A stretch of DNA of 64,000 nt from Symsagittifera roscoffensis. Its lineage: Eukaryota; Xenacoelomorpha; Acoela; Convolutidae. The stretch lies in contig NC_087065.1 of the NCBI RefSeq assembly GCF_963678635.1, positions 13,926,743-13,990,742 of the forward strand, read 5' to 3'. The notes beneath the pieces are model-generated. The model ran no database searches and was not told where the DNA came from. It saw only the letters and a list, made by a program, of their open reading frames with translations. Of this stretch, positions 10,102 to 20,960 are shown piece by piece. Every line of letters starts with the position of its first letter. The stretch's first letter is position 1. A program made the translations under genes and the position numbers.

Positions 10102-10581
10102 TTGTGTAACCTGCTACTATTCTGCTTATGTTTAGCATCCATTTCTGTTTATAATTTTTATCGATCTGAACAGAGCATTTGAAAATCAACATCCCGCCCC
10201 CTGAGACACTCCTTTATCCGTCACTATTACCATATGTATCTATTGAAAAACATCCAATGTTTTCTTAGAATATCAATTTGGTATTAAACCACTTTAGGGC
10301 CGCATATTTATTGTCTGTTCGCGTGTTTTTGAAAGACTTCTTCTCAAATTTGAAACCATTAATTATGTGAATAGAAAACATACAGGAAAATGAATATGCT
10401 GATTACACTTTTGAACACGGCCAATTTTTCTGAAGATCTAACAGAAGCATAATCTTGAGGATACTTGACAGATGTTTTTCAACTTCAAGTTGCCAATTAA
10501 TCGTAAACTAAAAACATCATACTGGAGAAAATAACGCCCATTGATAATTGCTTACCCTGAGAACTATTGAATGAAAACGAG

Positions 10582-10990
10582 CAGTAGCGGATTGGGGGGG
10601 GGGGGGGGGGGAGAGGAGGCAGACCGCCTGCCGACCAACCAAAAGGGTCCCCCCTTTGCACTATTTTGAGATGTCCATTTTTGGCTAACTGACCTTAAAA
10701 TTTTTCTAAAGGCGCCTTTGGCGCCAATCTATACTAATTTAGAGGGGGGAGGGGGCGCCGAAAAAACGCGATTTTATGGTCGAAATTTTCAAAAAAAGTG
10801 CCTAAAAACGCCTTTTTTCAAAAATTTGCCTGTGGCGCAGAAAATTTGGTCAAATTATGGTCTTTCTAGTGGTTTGGGGTAGCTCAGAAAATCATTTTGG
10901 TCGACGTAAAAAAAAGTTCAACAAAATTTTCAAACTTATTTTGAAAATCTGCCCCCCCCCCCTCGAGAAATTCCTAGATCCGCGAGTCAA
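10582..10990 (-). mobile_element. hAT MITE, copy 2, decayed ends
   Basis: Inverted copy of the same family: CAGTAGCGGAT at the left, TTCCTAGATCCGC at the right, the shared GGCGCCTTTGGCGCC core and an 18-G run at 10594-10611. Both termini have mutated and I cannot call a convincing target duplication. It lies in the arrestin intron between exons C and D. Confidence 0.75.
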
Positions 10991-11841
10991 CGAGTCTGTT
11001 TTGCCGAAAAGGTGTACGCTCTTAAATGTTTCACATTTAGACTAAACTTCAAATTCAGACTAAGTGTTGCTATATTTTAAATAAAATAATTAAAGTTTGC
11101 AAAAATTGACTGCGAGTTTAAGGATACTGATCGGAGTAACGGTATCCCATTTCAACGACAAATTGTCCTTTTTTCAACTAATAATTTTTTTAACTTAAAT
11201 AAATTTTGCTGAATTGAGCCTTAGTTTGAAGTTTTTGAAACTGTTTATCCCAATAGGCCACATAAGCGCATGAAAACAGTCATATATCAGCTGTTTAGAT
11301 ATAGAGATAGCAGAGATTTCGAAAAGATGATTGACATATCTAAGACTATCAAAAGGAGGAAACAGTTTGGGGTGACGTGATGCTAACCTTTCATCCAGTC
11401 TGAAATAAAAGGTAATGACAGGTCAAAACAAAAGGTAGGCTAAAAAGAAAATTTAAAAAATTTTAGAATTTTAGCAGCGGTAATTCCAAGCGAAAACAGT
11501 TAAGTTTTCTCTGTTGAAAGGCCGGTGGATCTAGGCTCACCGAGATCTGCTCTTGTGGCTTCTGGGCAAAACAACGCAGCCAGAAAATTAACCAAATAAA
11601 CAGCATATTATTAACCAGAAAATTAACCAAATAACTGTAATTATTGGGCAAGATCAGAACAATGGTACGTCTTAAGGTGCTGCACAGCTCCTTTCTTTTT
11701 AGTGAACACATCGTCTTAAAACGATTTAAACAAAATTGTACAACTTTATAGCAAGGAGCAAGAAAGTCGTTATTTGCTTGGAATTTTGTGCTATAAAACT
11801 TCGTGCATTTTACAATTTTTTAAATGACCTCTTAATGGTAC

Positions 11842-11974
11842 CTGTCCATGATGGCTTTTACAGAGTATCGGATGTAAGCCCCCACCCTCTCAACTGAGCA
11901 AGGGAGATTGGGGGGCAGACAGTACTGGAACTCGAACACGTGATCACCTTCACATAACTCATCGTGTTCTGATT
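11842..11974 (-). CDS. Arrestin-domain protein, exon C (internal)
   Basis: Acceptor TTGTTTTCAG|AA and donor GACAG|GTACC bound a 133-nt open exon. It encodes EGDHVFEFQYCLPPNLPCSV followed by ERVGAYIRYSVKAIMD, the most conserved stretch of the arrestin N-terminal domain (G-x-H-x-F-x-F, LPxxLPxS, then GxIRYxVKAxxDR). This identifies the gene as an arrestin domain-containing protein of the ARRDC/alpha-arrestin group, adaptors linking membrane cargo to ubiquitin ligases and endocytosis. The usual Phe-Glu-Gly after LPCS is changed to Val-Glu-Arg. Codon phases match exon B and exon D. GC content is clearly above the surroundings. Confidence 0.9.
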
Positions 11975-12212
11975 CTGAAAACAATCAGATACGTAATAAA
12001 AGATGGATAAAGACAATTCTCCAAATGATAGATGACCAAAGGATTCTAGCTTGATCAATTTTTGCTCTGATCACTGAACTTGGAAGGAAATAAAGACTAC
12101 CGGTGATTTTTGATGCAAAATCAGCTACCACCAGTAAAAATTTTAGATGCGGCCAAATGATTTATTACATTGCATCCTTCTGAATCGTGATTCAATCGCT
12201 ACAGTGACTGAC

Positions 12213-12338
12213 CTGTAGCCTGTTTGAGGACTAGCACATCGTGGAAGTAAGTGTCCAGGTTCTGGTACTCCCTCCTCTGGTCCCCCGTGCCTTCCAGCCA
12301 CCACACTTTGGCCAGACCATGGAAGCGCACTAGCAACC
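12213..12338 (-). CDS. Arrestin-domain protein, exon B (internal)
   Basis: Acceptor TTCTGTAG|GG and donor GCTACAG|GTCAGT enclose 126 nt. The product LLVRFHGLAKVWWLEGTG then DQRREYQNLDTYFHDVLVL matches the arrestin fold segment in which a strand with a central Gly is followed by a Trp-Glu strand and a Tyr-rich turn. It joins exon A across a split Arg codon and exon C across a split Glu codon, both in frame. The short exon and the strict GT-AG borders argue for a live, spliced gene and not a processed copy. Confidence 0.88.
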
Positions 12339-12977
12339 CTACAGAACAGCCGAAAAACGGGACTTTTTTCTTTTAGTGATTTTCCAAACGAACAAGTTGA
12401 TTTTCCAGACTTGATAAACATTAACAAAACCTCTTTTGTTAAAAATATCCGCGTAATGAAGAAAAATGATTTCTGGGTTATTAACCATTAAAAAAATAGA
12501 TATTCAATAGCATTTATCGAGTAAATTATATGCTTCAATATGACCATCGTCCAAAGTAATGTGATGTACCCGTAACAGCAAAAAAAGAAACGTAGAAAAA
12601 AAAGAAACTACCAAAATATTTGAACAAAGTTTTGATTGTCTTGATTATTACTTCGTTGTAGATGTGCAGGATCTTGTTTTGTTCCATTTTGTCTATTTAT
12701 GAGACCAACAATTAATTTTTGTCAAATTTTACAAGAAAATTGGAAAATAGTTGCAATCTATAAGCTTCTGCTATTTTTTCCATGTATCACTTGTATTTGT
12801 TTTTGAAAATTTAAAAGTCTTTAGCAAGGCGTCTTTACTTGGTCAGCCAAAAAGGGATGGCAAAAAATTGTGCCAAAAGGGAGATTTTTTGAGAAACTTT
12901 AGGGGGTTGAATCCCCTTAAATTAGCCCCTGAGAACAGAAATGCAAAAATTTGGCCTCTTTTTTTACTCCCGCCCCC

Positions 12978-13848
12978 GCACCGGAGTTCCATGGATAATA
13001 ATCGATTATAATGGAAAACTGTTGTCTAAATTGATGTCATTATAATCCATTATTGTTGCAAATTTAGACCACGAAATCGATTATTTAGTCAATATAATCG
13101 ATTATTTTCGTAAAAACACAATCCATTAAAATCCATTTTAATGGAATATAATCCATTTAAAATTCATTATAAATGATTAAAACAGATTATAATCTGTACA
13201 TTTTTTTGCAAAATCATTTACAAAACTTGCAACATTTCTGCTTTACTTGCGGCCTACTCGCAATCTAAACCTACTCGAATAAACCCCACTATGCCCCCAA
13301 GTTACAGTTTACCCCCCCCCCCCCCCCCCCCAGTTTGTATACCATTTTGAACGGGGACGGGAGAGGGAGGTTACTCAGTTGTTCCACCCTCCCCCCATTT
13401 TTTACCCCGCCCACGTTCAATAAAGGGGGGTTGGAAACCAAGATGGGGGTGGGGGTGAAATGAGGAGGGGTAAACTGTGAGGGGGGTAAACTGAGGGGGG
13501 TGAGGGGTAAACGGGGTATAAAAAACAAAAAATATAAAAATAGAAAAGTGAAATGTAACATTATATGAAACCTATTACGTAGCAACTGCACTAAACAGGA
13601 AATGTGATAAATTTGAAAAACTAACCTCTCAAAAAAATTTCATGACCAACCTCTCGAAAAAATCCATTTTTATTGATTATAAACGATTATGATTATTACA
13701 ATCGATTATATTGGATTATGTTGATATAAAAAATACTAAAATTATAATTCATTTTAGATGAATTATATTCGATTATTTTTTGTAATTTTATAGATACTGA
13801 CTATAAAATGACAATATAATCGATTTTTATCCATGGAACTCCAGTGCG
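12978..13848. mobile_element. TIR element packed with AATCGATTATAAT palindromes
   Basis: Ends are inverted copies of GCACYGGAGTTCCATGGATA (left 12978-12997, right about 13829-13848). The interior between them holds about fifteen variants of the self-complementary word AATCGATTATAAT. No coding frame. It is a non-autonomous DNA element of unassigned superfamily in the arrestin intron between exons A and B, and itself contains a smaller insertion. Confidence 0.55.
13305..13477. mobile_element. Possible small Tc1/mariner-type insertion with C/G-run arms
   Basis: CAGTTTACCCC after a TA at the left and GGGGTAAACTG at the right form inverted termini around C- and G-rich low-complexity DNA (20-C run at 13312-13331). 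The right-hand TA is changed to TG, so the target duplication is not proven. It interrupts the palindrome-rich element. Confidence 0.35.
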
Positions 13849-14152
13849 GGCCCGCACCCCTTCTCTCCTACATTGCAAATTTTCCATTTTCATACTATTA
13901 TGACTAAACGCGTGATATTTTCTATTAGGTACAAACAACACATGTGCTCAGAATATTTAATAAGTTCATAGGCTAAGTTTTTTTACATTTTGTTAATAGT
14001 AAATTAGCTTTTGGTGATAACGTCAAGTTTGCTTTTTGTGATAACGCAAAATTGAGACAAGCTGCAACTCAAAAAAAGAGGGAAACATAAAAATAGTCAA
14101 AAAAATAACATCTCAAAGGGCTTAATGGGTAAATGAATGAAAAACGCCTTAC

Positions 14153-14283
14153 TTTTGTAATGTATGGGTTCGGAAAGGGTGAATTTGACGGCTCCTCTAA
14201 GCAGCTGCCCCGCCCTGTAGATCGGCTCCTCACTCCTACACTCGTCCCCCTCCCCCGTAAACTGGTCCAGAATCACCTCCAGA
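14153..14283 (-). CDS. Arrestin-domain protein, exon A (first one found)
   Basis: Acceptor ACCCCCGCAG|T and donor TACAAAA|GTAAGG enclose 131 nt encoding LEVILDQFTGEG and then EPIYRAGQLLRGAVKFTLSE, the first strands of an arrestin N-terminal domain (FxIxLD, then Y-x-x-G-x-x-x-x-G-x-V). It needs two bases from an upstream exon, so a short 5' exon with the start codon must exist at higher coordinates; I could not identify it. Exons A to D together give about 164 residues, roughly the whole N-terminal arrestin domain. Introns of 1.8, 0.2 and 2.5 kb are filled with repeats except the short one. Confidence 0.85.
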
Positions 14284-14699
14284 CTGCGGGGGTTGCGGGG
14301 AAAAGGGTGCAAACGCTTTTTTGCTACATGAAAATAGAATTAATTGATAATTAAGGACCTAACTTCTCCAACACAATTTTCTAAAAGCGATTTTTTTCAC
14401 AAACTTGTAAATTCAAAAAAAACCACTTGGTTAAACATACATGCTACTATAACGTAATAAGTTAAGAATCAACAATTACACCGGCATCTAAATACAACTA
14501 TAATTTATTTGAATTAAAAAAAAGTATACAACAGTACTTATATGAGACAGAAATAATCTCGAAACGAACTAATCTAGCAAAAAAAAATTAAGTTCAACTT
14601 TAATTTTTTAATTTTTTACTTAGATTTATGTTTTCTCAGATTTAGGTTTATTTTGTTCCGTCTATTACAACTTATGTTTGTTACAGATTTCTTTCTCTG

Positions 14700-16330
14700 A
14701 CTTTTTTTCTGTTTTATGCTAAACTAAAAAAGCATGTGCAAGCTAAACTAAAAGCTAAATGTGGCAAAATTATTTATCTGAAACGCATAATTCTTGTTTC
14801 TAATGGTACCATATGTCGTACGCAGTATTTTGACCTGGTTGCAACAGCCATTCTGCGTAAACATTGGTTCAACTCTGCTGAAAAAATGTTTCGACTAACA
14901 CGCCAAGATAACTGGCTATGTTCCTTCGCGGAAATTGTTTGATCTTTAAAACAATTTTTTTCCAACTTTGAGGACAAGCTTGTGTTCATTCAATTATTCA
15001 TATACTTTTTCTGACTTTTGCTAGCATTGTTGGGAAAAGTTAGAAATTTTTCTATGTCCATAATCGAGTTTCCTAAGAACAAGACGCTTTATCATCAACA
15101 AATTGCCCTATGTTTAAGCTTCTGATGATTTCACTCCTAAAATAATTTACATAAAGTATGAAAACCAATGGTCCCAACACAGTACCTTGTGGCACGCCAT
15201 GATTGACTGATTGACTGTTTTCTGGTCAGTATAAGGATTTTGAATTTTTCTACAAATACAAACTTGTTGGTCTCTTAAAAATATTAGAAAAAATTTTAAA
15301 AGACTGGAATGGAGAACTAGTAAGATCTAGGAAAAATGGAAATTAAGAAAAAGAAATGAAAGTTGCATTGGTAAAAGTTACAATTGAAAGTCACAAAATT
15401 TAGAAAAATTGTCTTTATTTTTCTTGATTGATCCATGTTTTCACAAACCATTTCGATAAAAGAGATAAGTAGTTCAGTCGCAGACGTGCTTTCCTTTTCT
15501 GCAATCCATACTCGTGGATGTTTAATAACGAAATTGATTTAAGATAAACCATTTGAGACCATTGTTACACCAATTGGCCTAGAACCTGGGGACACCTATG
15601 TGTTATCGTTTTTTTTCTGATGAAATTTATGTGTTATGTTACCTATGTGTTAACCTATGTGTTATCGTTTACCTATGTGTTTTTACGTTGCTGATGGCCT
15701 CTTTGAAATTTTCTCTGTCATTTCAAAAAAACAATAGTGAGAAAAGAACTGAAAGACTCGAATGGAAAATTAGCAAGATCTAGATAAAAAACGAAATGAA
15801 AAAATGGAAATGAAACTATCAAAACCTAGAAAAATGCATTTATTGTTCTTGATTGATCGATGTTTTAACAAACTGTTTCGGTAAAGAAGATAAATACATC
15901 AGTCGCGGATTTTTTTTCCTTTCCTGCAACCAGCATTGGTTGACTTTTAATCACGAATTTGATTTGAGATAAACCATTTGCGCCCAATGTCACACAAATT
16001 GGCCTATAGTCTGATGAAACCTTGGTGTTATCTTTTTTGAAGACAATTGATTTTTTTTATGCTTCTTCAAGGAATGATGAAAAATGGTTCTGCATGATAC
16101 TTACCTTTTTGGCGAATTAACGGTGCGTTCGGAACGCAAAAGTGTCTTGTTAGAATCAGAAAACTTGTTTTTCCATAGGCCTTGAAGATTTGGTTAACCG
16201 TAACTTATCTGTTTTCTTCTGTAAATAATGTTTTGTGGCGAAACGAAAGTCATGCACTAGAGTTCTTAACTTTTCTTTTAACTTCCATGGTATACCTTCA
16301 CCAACAAAAAAAAACAAATTTGCAAAAAAA
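14700..16330 (-). pseudogene. Non-LTR retrotransposon (LINE) reverse-transcriptase relic
   Basis: Minus-strand translation gives the RT signature GVPQGTVLGPLVFILYVN starting at 15198 and, 32 codons later in the same frame, GQFVDDK (FVDD at 15102-15091), the catalytic FADD box with Ala changed to Val. Upstream blocks at about 15290-15560 and 15730-16040 both resemble the GFRKGxST region of LINE fingers/palm and are about as similar as two decayed copies, so this part is duplicated. Around 14774-14880 is the KYCVRHMVPLETRIM-type C-terminal motif; near 16270 a WKLKEKLR-like linker. Frameshifts and stops are everywhere; it is dead. Clade (RTE, Jockey, CR1) cannot be fixed by eye. Confidence 0.75.
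15593..15686 (+). repeat. Short tandem repeat of ACCTATGTGTTA
   Basis: Four to five imperfect copies of CCTATGTGTTA separated by short spacers, inside the LINE relic between its duplicated blocks. Confidence 0.5.
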
Positions 16331-16889
16331 ATTGATTCAACCGATATGCATTTTCATTAAAATGAATCATTTTTTTGCCATTTTTCAAGTCTATTTGGCG
16401 AATTACTACTGATTTGAGAATACTTTTTATCTACAGTTTTTTTCTGAGAGAAATCAATGTGATCATTTTATGAAGCATTGCCAAAAATTGTGTGACCGAA
16501 ATTCTCAGTTTTTTATATTGGCAGTGCGCTGCTTCAAAACGAACTACCTACTATATTTTTGAACTACCTATGTTTATTGCTTACGGAACTAAAGTTTTAT
16601 CAATCCATGGTTTTTTTATGATGGTTTCCAGTTTTTGATTCAAAGTGTTCTTGCAATATGGAGCATGCGTACTTTTTAACAGAAACCCAAATTCTTTATA
16701 ATTTTCCAATGACCATCTTTCAAATTCTTTATGACCAACCATAAATCCCAAGGTCTCAAAAGAGTTTTCCCCAAATAAACTTATGGAAATTTTTGTCTCA
16801 ATTTTAATGATATCATTTTTTTGGCTCGCAGGAAATTATTGTTTCATAAGAAAGCATATAGTGGTTCGTGTTAATGGGTAGTACTGAAC

Positions 16890-17006
16890 TTTTTTGGTTG
16901 TTTGAAACTAAGCAAAGGTCATTAATAGAGATTTTTTAATCCGTTACCGGTGATGAAGAGCGATTTTTCAAGTATCGATCTTGCTTAGTTTCAAACAACC
17001 AAAAAA
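16890..17006. repeat. 26-bp perfect inverted repeat, 65-nt loop
   Basis: The arm 16890-16915 (TTTTTTGGTTGTTTGAAACT...) is exactly complementary to 16981-17006. No known element is recognised around it. Confidence 0.75.
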
Positions 17007-17230
17007 AATCTGTTCGTACGATTTGTCATTCAACACAGACCAATATATGACTTCTTATGAAACATTAATTTCTTGCAAATCAAAAGTTGACATCATTTAT
17101 TTGAGGCATAAGAGTTCCTTGATAGAGAAGTGTCATTTGCGATTGGCTAGACGCGCTTTTTTTCTAGCTAGAAAGACCAAAACTGTGCCAGGTTGTTTTT
17201 TTGATTTAGCTAGTAAGTCATGTTTGGATA
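17007..17230. other. Spacer with no supported gene
   Basis: A 111-codon open frame crosses this interval but runs on into the 5' end of the next Helentron-like copy, so it is probably chance. Confidence 0.4.
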
Positions 17231-17558
17231 GTTGTGCCGACTTTCGAAGAAAACGGAATATTTATGCTCGGTGTGGTTCTTTTATTCCACCTTTTATAAT
17301 TTATTCATATTGCTGAGAGCGTAACGCAAATTTTTTATGCGTGGCGAATTATCCCGCAGAACAAAATCGTTCCGAAATGAAATGAGGCTAGCTAATCAGA
17401 TCGGTAGCATTAATTTTGTACGACTCAACATTTCACACTTTGATATTGTCTAAAATTTATAGGTTTTCATATTTTTATTTTCCTAAAAACTATTCGATAT
17501 GAATTAAGGAACAGTCGGAACATTCAGGGTTTTGCTCTGATACACGAGCAGTCTTGTT
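17231..17558 (+). mobile_element. Helentron-like element, subfamily B
   Basis: Starts GTTGTGCCGACTTTCG and ends GTCGGAACATTC, hairpin-like CAGGGTTTTGCTCTG, then CAGTCTTGTT. The interior differs from subfamily A: it has the inverted words GAGCGTAACGC, GCGTGGCGAATTATCCCGC and GAGGCTAGCTAATC, also seen at 26594-27096 and 53390-53510. Confidence 0.6.
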
Positions 17559-18060
17559 CTTCCTATTTACAGGAACATCTTTATGGCCGGCTAAACCGAA
17601 CCAAATAGCCGTCCATAGATTTACGACTCCTCTGGTCCATGACAATAATTAGAAGATTTCATAATTTAGAAGATTTTATAAGACGTCTCAAAAATTTCAA
17701 AGACAAAAACAAAATATTGAAATGAGAGAAAAGAAACAATATTTGGAAGAAGAATGCGGGTTTTGCCCCAAACGGGGAAGACAGCCGTTAGAACAATATG
17801 ATTTTAATACCTTCTTTTCAAGCTCTAGGTCTCTACGGTGCACGTGATTTTTTTTCAACACGATTTATGTTGATGTTCTTGTTGAACAACAAGGTGAATT
17901 GAGTTTCATGTTTTGGGCCTATCAACGGAAAAGCTTGTGAAATATTTGCTGCACTAACGCGCAGAAATTTAAAATCATTGCAACTAATGTCCAGTCTCGC
18001 CGGATGTATATGGACGCCCATAAGCAACAGAATATAAAAAAATACATCGAGGTTATGAAA
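17559..18060. other. AT-rich spacer
   Basis: No gene, RNA or repeat family recognised. Confidence 0.4.
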
Positions 18061-19484
18061 AAAAAATTACATGACAGGCAGTACCTTAACTTGACAAGGC
18101 TTTTTAAACAAAACCTGTTGAAGCTGAAGAAACTAAAATTTGCAAAAAAACTTGCAAATGTTCGTAATTTTTTTTAATGTTTAATTTTTCTAGTCAATTT
18201 TCTTTAAAAAATGGTCCAATTGGCCTATTTTACTATAACTGTCTGACAAATATGCCTAAACTATAGTTTTACTTCAGATACATTTATCACGCCACGCAGA
18301 AAAAACTACACAAATTTGAAAAAAGAAGTTTTTTGTAGTTTTTTGAAGAGTATGTTGGAACATTCTGTGCTACCTGCACAATAACCGGCTATCCTTGTTT
18401 TTTATTCCGACAATTGAAAAAGGGAAGATCTTTATATTCGGGTCTGTTTTAGTTTTTTTCTTTTTCTTTTTCTTTTCCACGCGAAATCAGGTACCACAAC
18501 TAATCATCGAATTGAGTTGAGTCATAAATCATATTAATGTCGTGATTCGAACCACATTCAAAATTTCCCAAAAACTTCCCAGTTTTTGATTTTTTGTTTT
18601 ATGTCGAGCAAATTAAGAAAGCGAGCAAGATAACATCAGCTTAATTTTGCCTAATTTAAGTCTCAAAAAGTAGTTTTCAGGAAACAAAATCAGTTTTTGG
18701 AGTTTTTAGCTCTATTTTCAGAAAAATTTTCAGAAAAATATTTGGCATAAAAATTTGTATTGAAAAAAATGTTGTAAATGTTTTTATTTTTTTTCTAGTC
18801 ATCTTTTTATAAAAATTATCCGGTTGGCTTATCTTACTATGGCAGTCAAATATGCCTAAGCAATAGTTTTGTGTCACATCCCTTTATCACACCACGCAGA
18901 AAAAAACACTAATTTGAAAAAAATACGCTAGGGTTCTAACATTCTGTGGTACTTGCACACTAACCGGCTATCCTGGTTTTTTCTTTTTGTTTTCCACGCA
19001 GAATCAGGTACCACAAATAATTATCGGACTGGGCTGAGTTATGTATCATATTAAAACCCTTTCAGTCGTGATTCGAACCACAATAAAAAACACCTAAAAA
19101 TTATTTCTAGTGTCAAGAAAAACCGGTTTGTAACTTTTTATTTCTCGTCTTAATTCGAGCGAAAAAATAACATTGCAATAGCTTATTTTAATGGCTTAAA
19201 AATTTAATGGTTGAATAGGAAAATTTAATTTCTTTTCAGTGTTTAAGCGCTTTTCTCGAATCAAAAACTTTACACGTTCAAAAAACTGCAAAAAGAATTG
19301 AAAAACGTTTTAATTTTTTTGTTGATTTTTTCTAGTCATTTTTCAACAAAAGTATTTTTCCAAGATGCGCATTTTACTAAGACTGTCAAAAACGCCTAAG
19401 CTCCAATTTTTTGTTAAGATCATTTTATAAGAAATTGGTCGGAACATTCTGTGCTACTTGCACAGTAACCAGCTGTCCTTGAAA
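18061..19484 (+). repeat. Head-to-tail array of Helentron-like subfamily F
   Basis: About two and a half units of 0.5-0.58 kb. Each unit ends GGAACATTC, hairpin TGTGC-taccT-GCACA, ATAACCGGCTATCCTTGTT (ends near 18399, 18980, 19482). At 18400 the next unit begins directly, with TTTATTCCGAC. Units share CCACGCRGAAATCAGGTACCAC and GTCGTGATTCGAACCAC; the latter reversed resembles a tRNA B-box (GGTTCGAATC) but no A-box is evident. The same unit occurs inverted at 60042-60693. Confidence 0.6.
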
Positions 19485-20016
19485 TTTAGCACATTCTTTT
19501 TCGTCCGCACTGAAAACTAAATTATAGTGCACAGTTTAGTCTGGCAATGAGGGGACCAGCTGATTTGCGAAAAAGATTGTTACGCGCTGTTGCATGCTGC
19601 GGACTCTTCGAAGATGATAAAAATATGAAACTGTCACTGCATTATCTGAATGATAATGGTCTGGTTTTTCTGAAATAGAAAACATAAGCTGGCAAAGTTT
19701 TTCCAAGACTCTTACAAATTCGCTTAAGCCGCTCCACACTTCATTTCTAAAACTTTTGAAGTTTGTGAAACGTGATCAAGAATCGTGATCACGGTTGTGA
19801 TAGTCGTTGTGATCACGAATCGTGGTTGTGAATCGTGATCTCTTTCTAGCCACGAAAGAGAACTTTTGCCAGGACTTACAAAATGCTTCAAAGCATGGAC
19901 TAACCTCTGAATCTCTATGAAATTGCCCGCATCTAGCTGCAAGCGTTAAAATTGGATTATTTTACGAATTTAGTAACAGTCTTGCTAAAACTGAGAAAAA
20001 TAAATTTTTATCATTA
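19485..20016. other. Spacer with a GTGATCACG-rich patch
   Basis: At 19771-19840 the words GTGATCACG and AATCGTGGTTGTGA recur in both orientations as a degenerate 8-18-bp cluster. Two overlapping minus-strand frames of about 70 codons cross it; I do not recognise them. Confidence 0.4.
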
Positions 20017-20387
20017 ACAAAACTGCTCGTATCAGGGCGAAGCCCTGAAAGTTCAGACTGCCTTTTAAGGTTTATGGGGCAGTAATAACATTAAAAAGTT
20101 AAATGTGAAAAAACAAGATGAAAATGTTAATAGCGCGAAATATATCGCGCGTTAATTGTCCCAAACTGGTCAAAATGGCAATCTTTAAACCCTCATAACT
20201 TTACAAAAAATGATCTTCACAGGTAAAATATTTTTTCAAATTTAAGCTCAGGACAACAATACCTTTCGATTGATAAAAAAAGATTCCGTCAAAACTGACT
20301 AGTTAAAAAGTCGAAATTTGTCTGTTGAAAAAAAACCCACCCCGAGCACAAATATTCCGTTACTTTCGTATCGAAAGTCGGAACAAT
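20017..20387 (-). mobile_element. Helentron-like element, copy A2 (internally deleted)
   Basis: Both ends are present (AACAAAACTGCTCGTATCAG at the left, GTCGGAACAAT at the right), but about 170 bp of the usual interior, including the ATCCCCCCAC block, is missing. Confidence 0.65.
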
Positions 20388-20960
20388 AATCAATTATAAT
20401 CTCTCTTTTTGAAATCAAACTATAATCAATTATAATACATTTTAATCAATTGTTTTTGAGTGTTTTTCTATCTATTTTTCAATACAATTATAGTCAAGTA
20501 TTATCAATTATAATCTATTATTTTATCGCAATTTCTATTTCTTGAGCTTTGAACAAAAATTGATTAAAATCGATTATAAACCCTATTGTTTGCCCATTTT
20601 GTCACCAAATTTGCGTCTCAATTGCTTGTAATTTATGTTTTTTAGACGTTTGTTTCTGTGAAAAAAGAGAAATCTGTTTTTAATGTTTTCAAATCGTTTC
20701 AAATTTTTGGCGTTTTTTTTTCATTTCTCTATTAGAATTGTTTCATGATGTACATTTGAAGTTTTTTAATCGATTTTATTCGATTATAATTGATTTTACG
20801 GGTTTTTTGTCTGAACTAAAATTAGTTATAATCGATTGTAAGGGATTATAATCTCTTGGAAAATATCGGGATTATAATCGATTAAAAATCCTTTAAAAAC
20901 CTAATTTTGGTAATTATAATCAATTTCAATTGTCAAAATGTCATCACAATATTCCGTTAT
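20388..20960. repeat. Second cluster of (T)AATCGATTATAAT palindromes
   Basis: Directly after copy A2 the sequence contains a dozen or more variants of ATAATCAATTATAAT and ATAATCGATTATAAT in both halves. It resembles the interior of the 12978-13848 element, but I found no matching GGAGTTCCATGG termini. Confidence 0.45.

Noticed and set aside
18540..18560. tRNA B-box-like GGTTCGAATCAC in subfamily F as evidence for a SINE
   Set aside because: No A-box at the right distance, and the unit has Helentron-like ends in place of a poly-A or simple-repeat tail.
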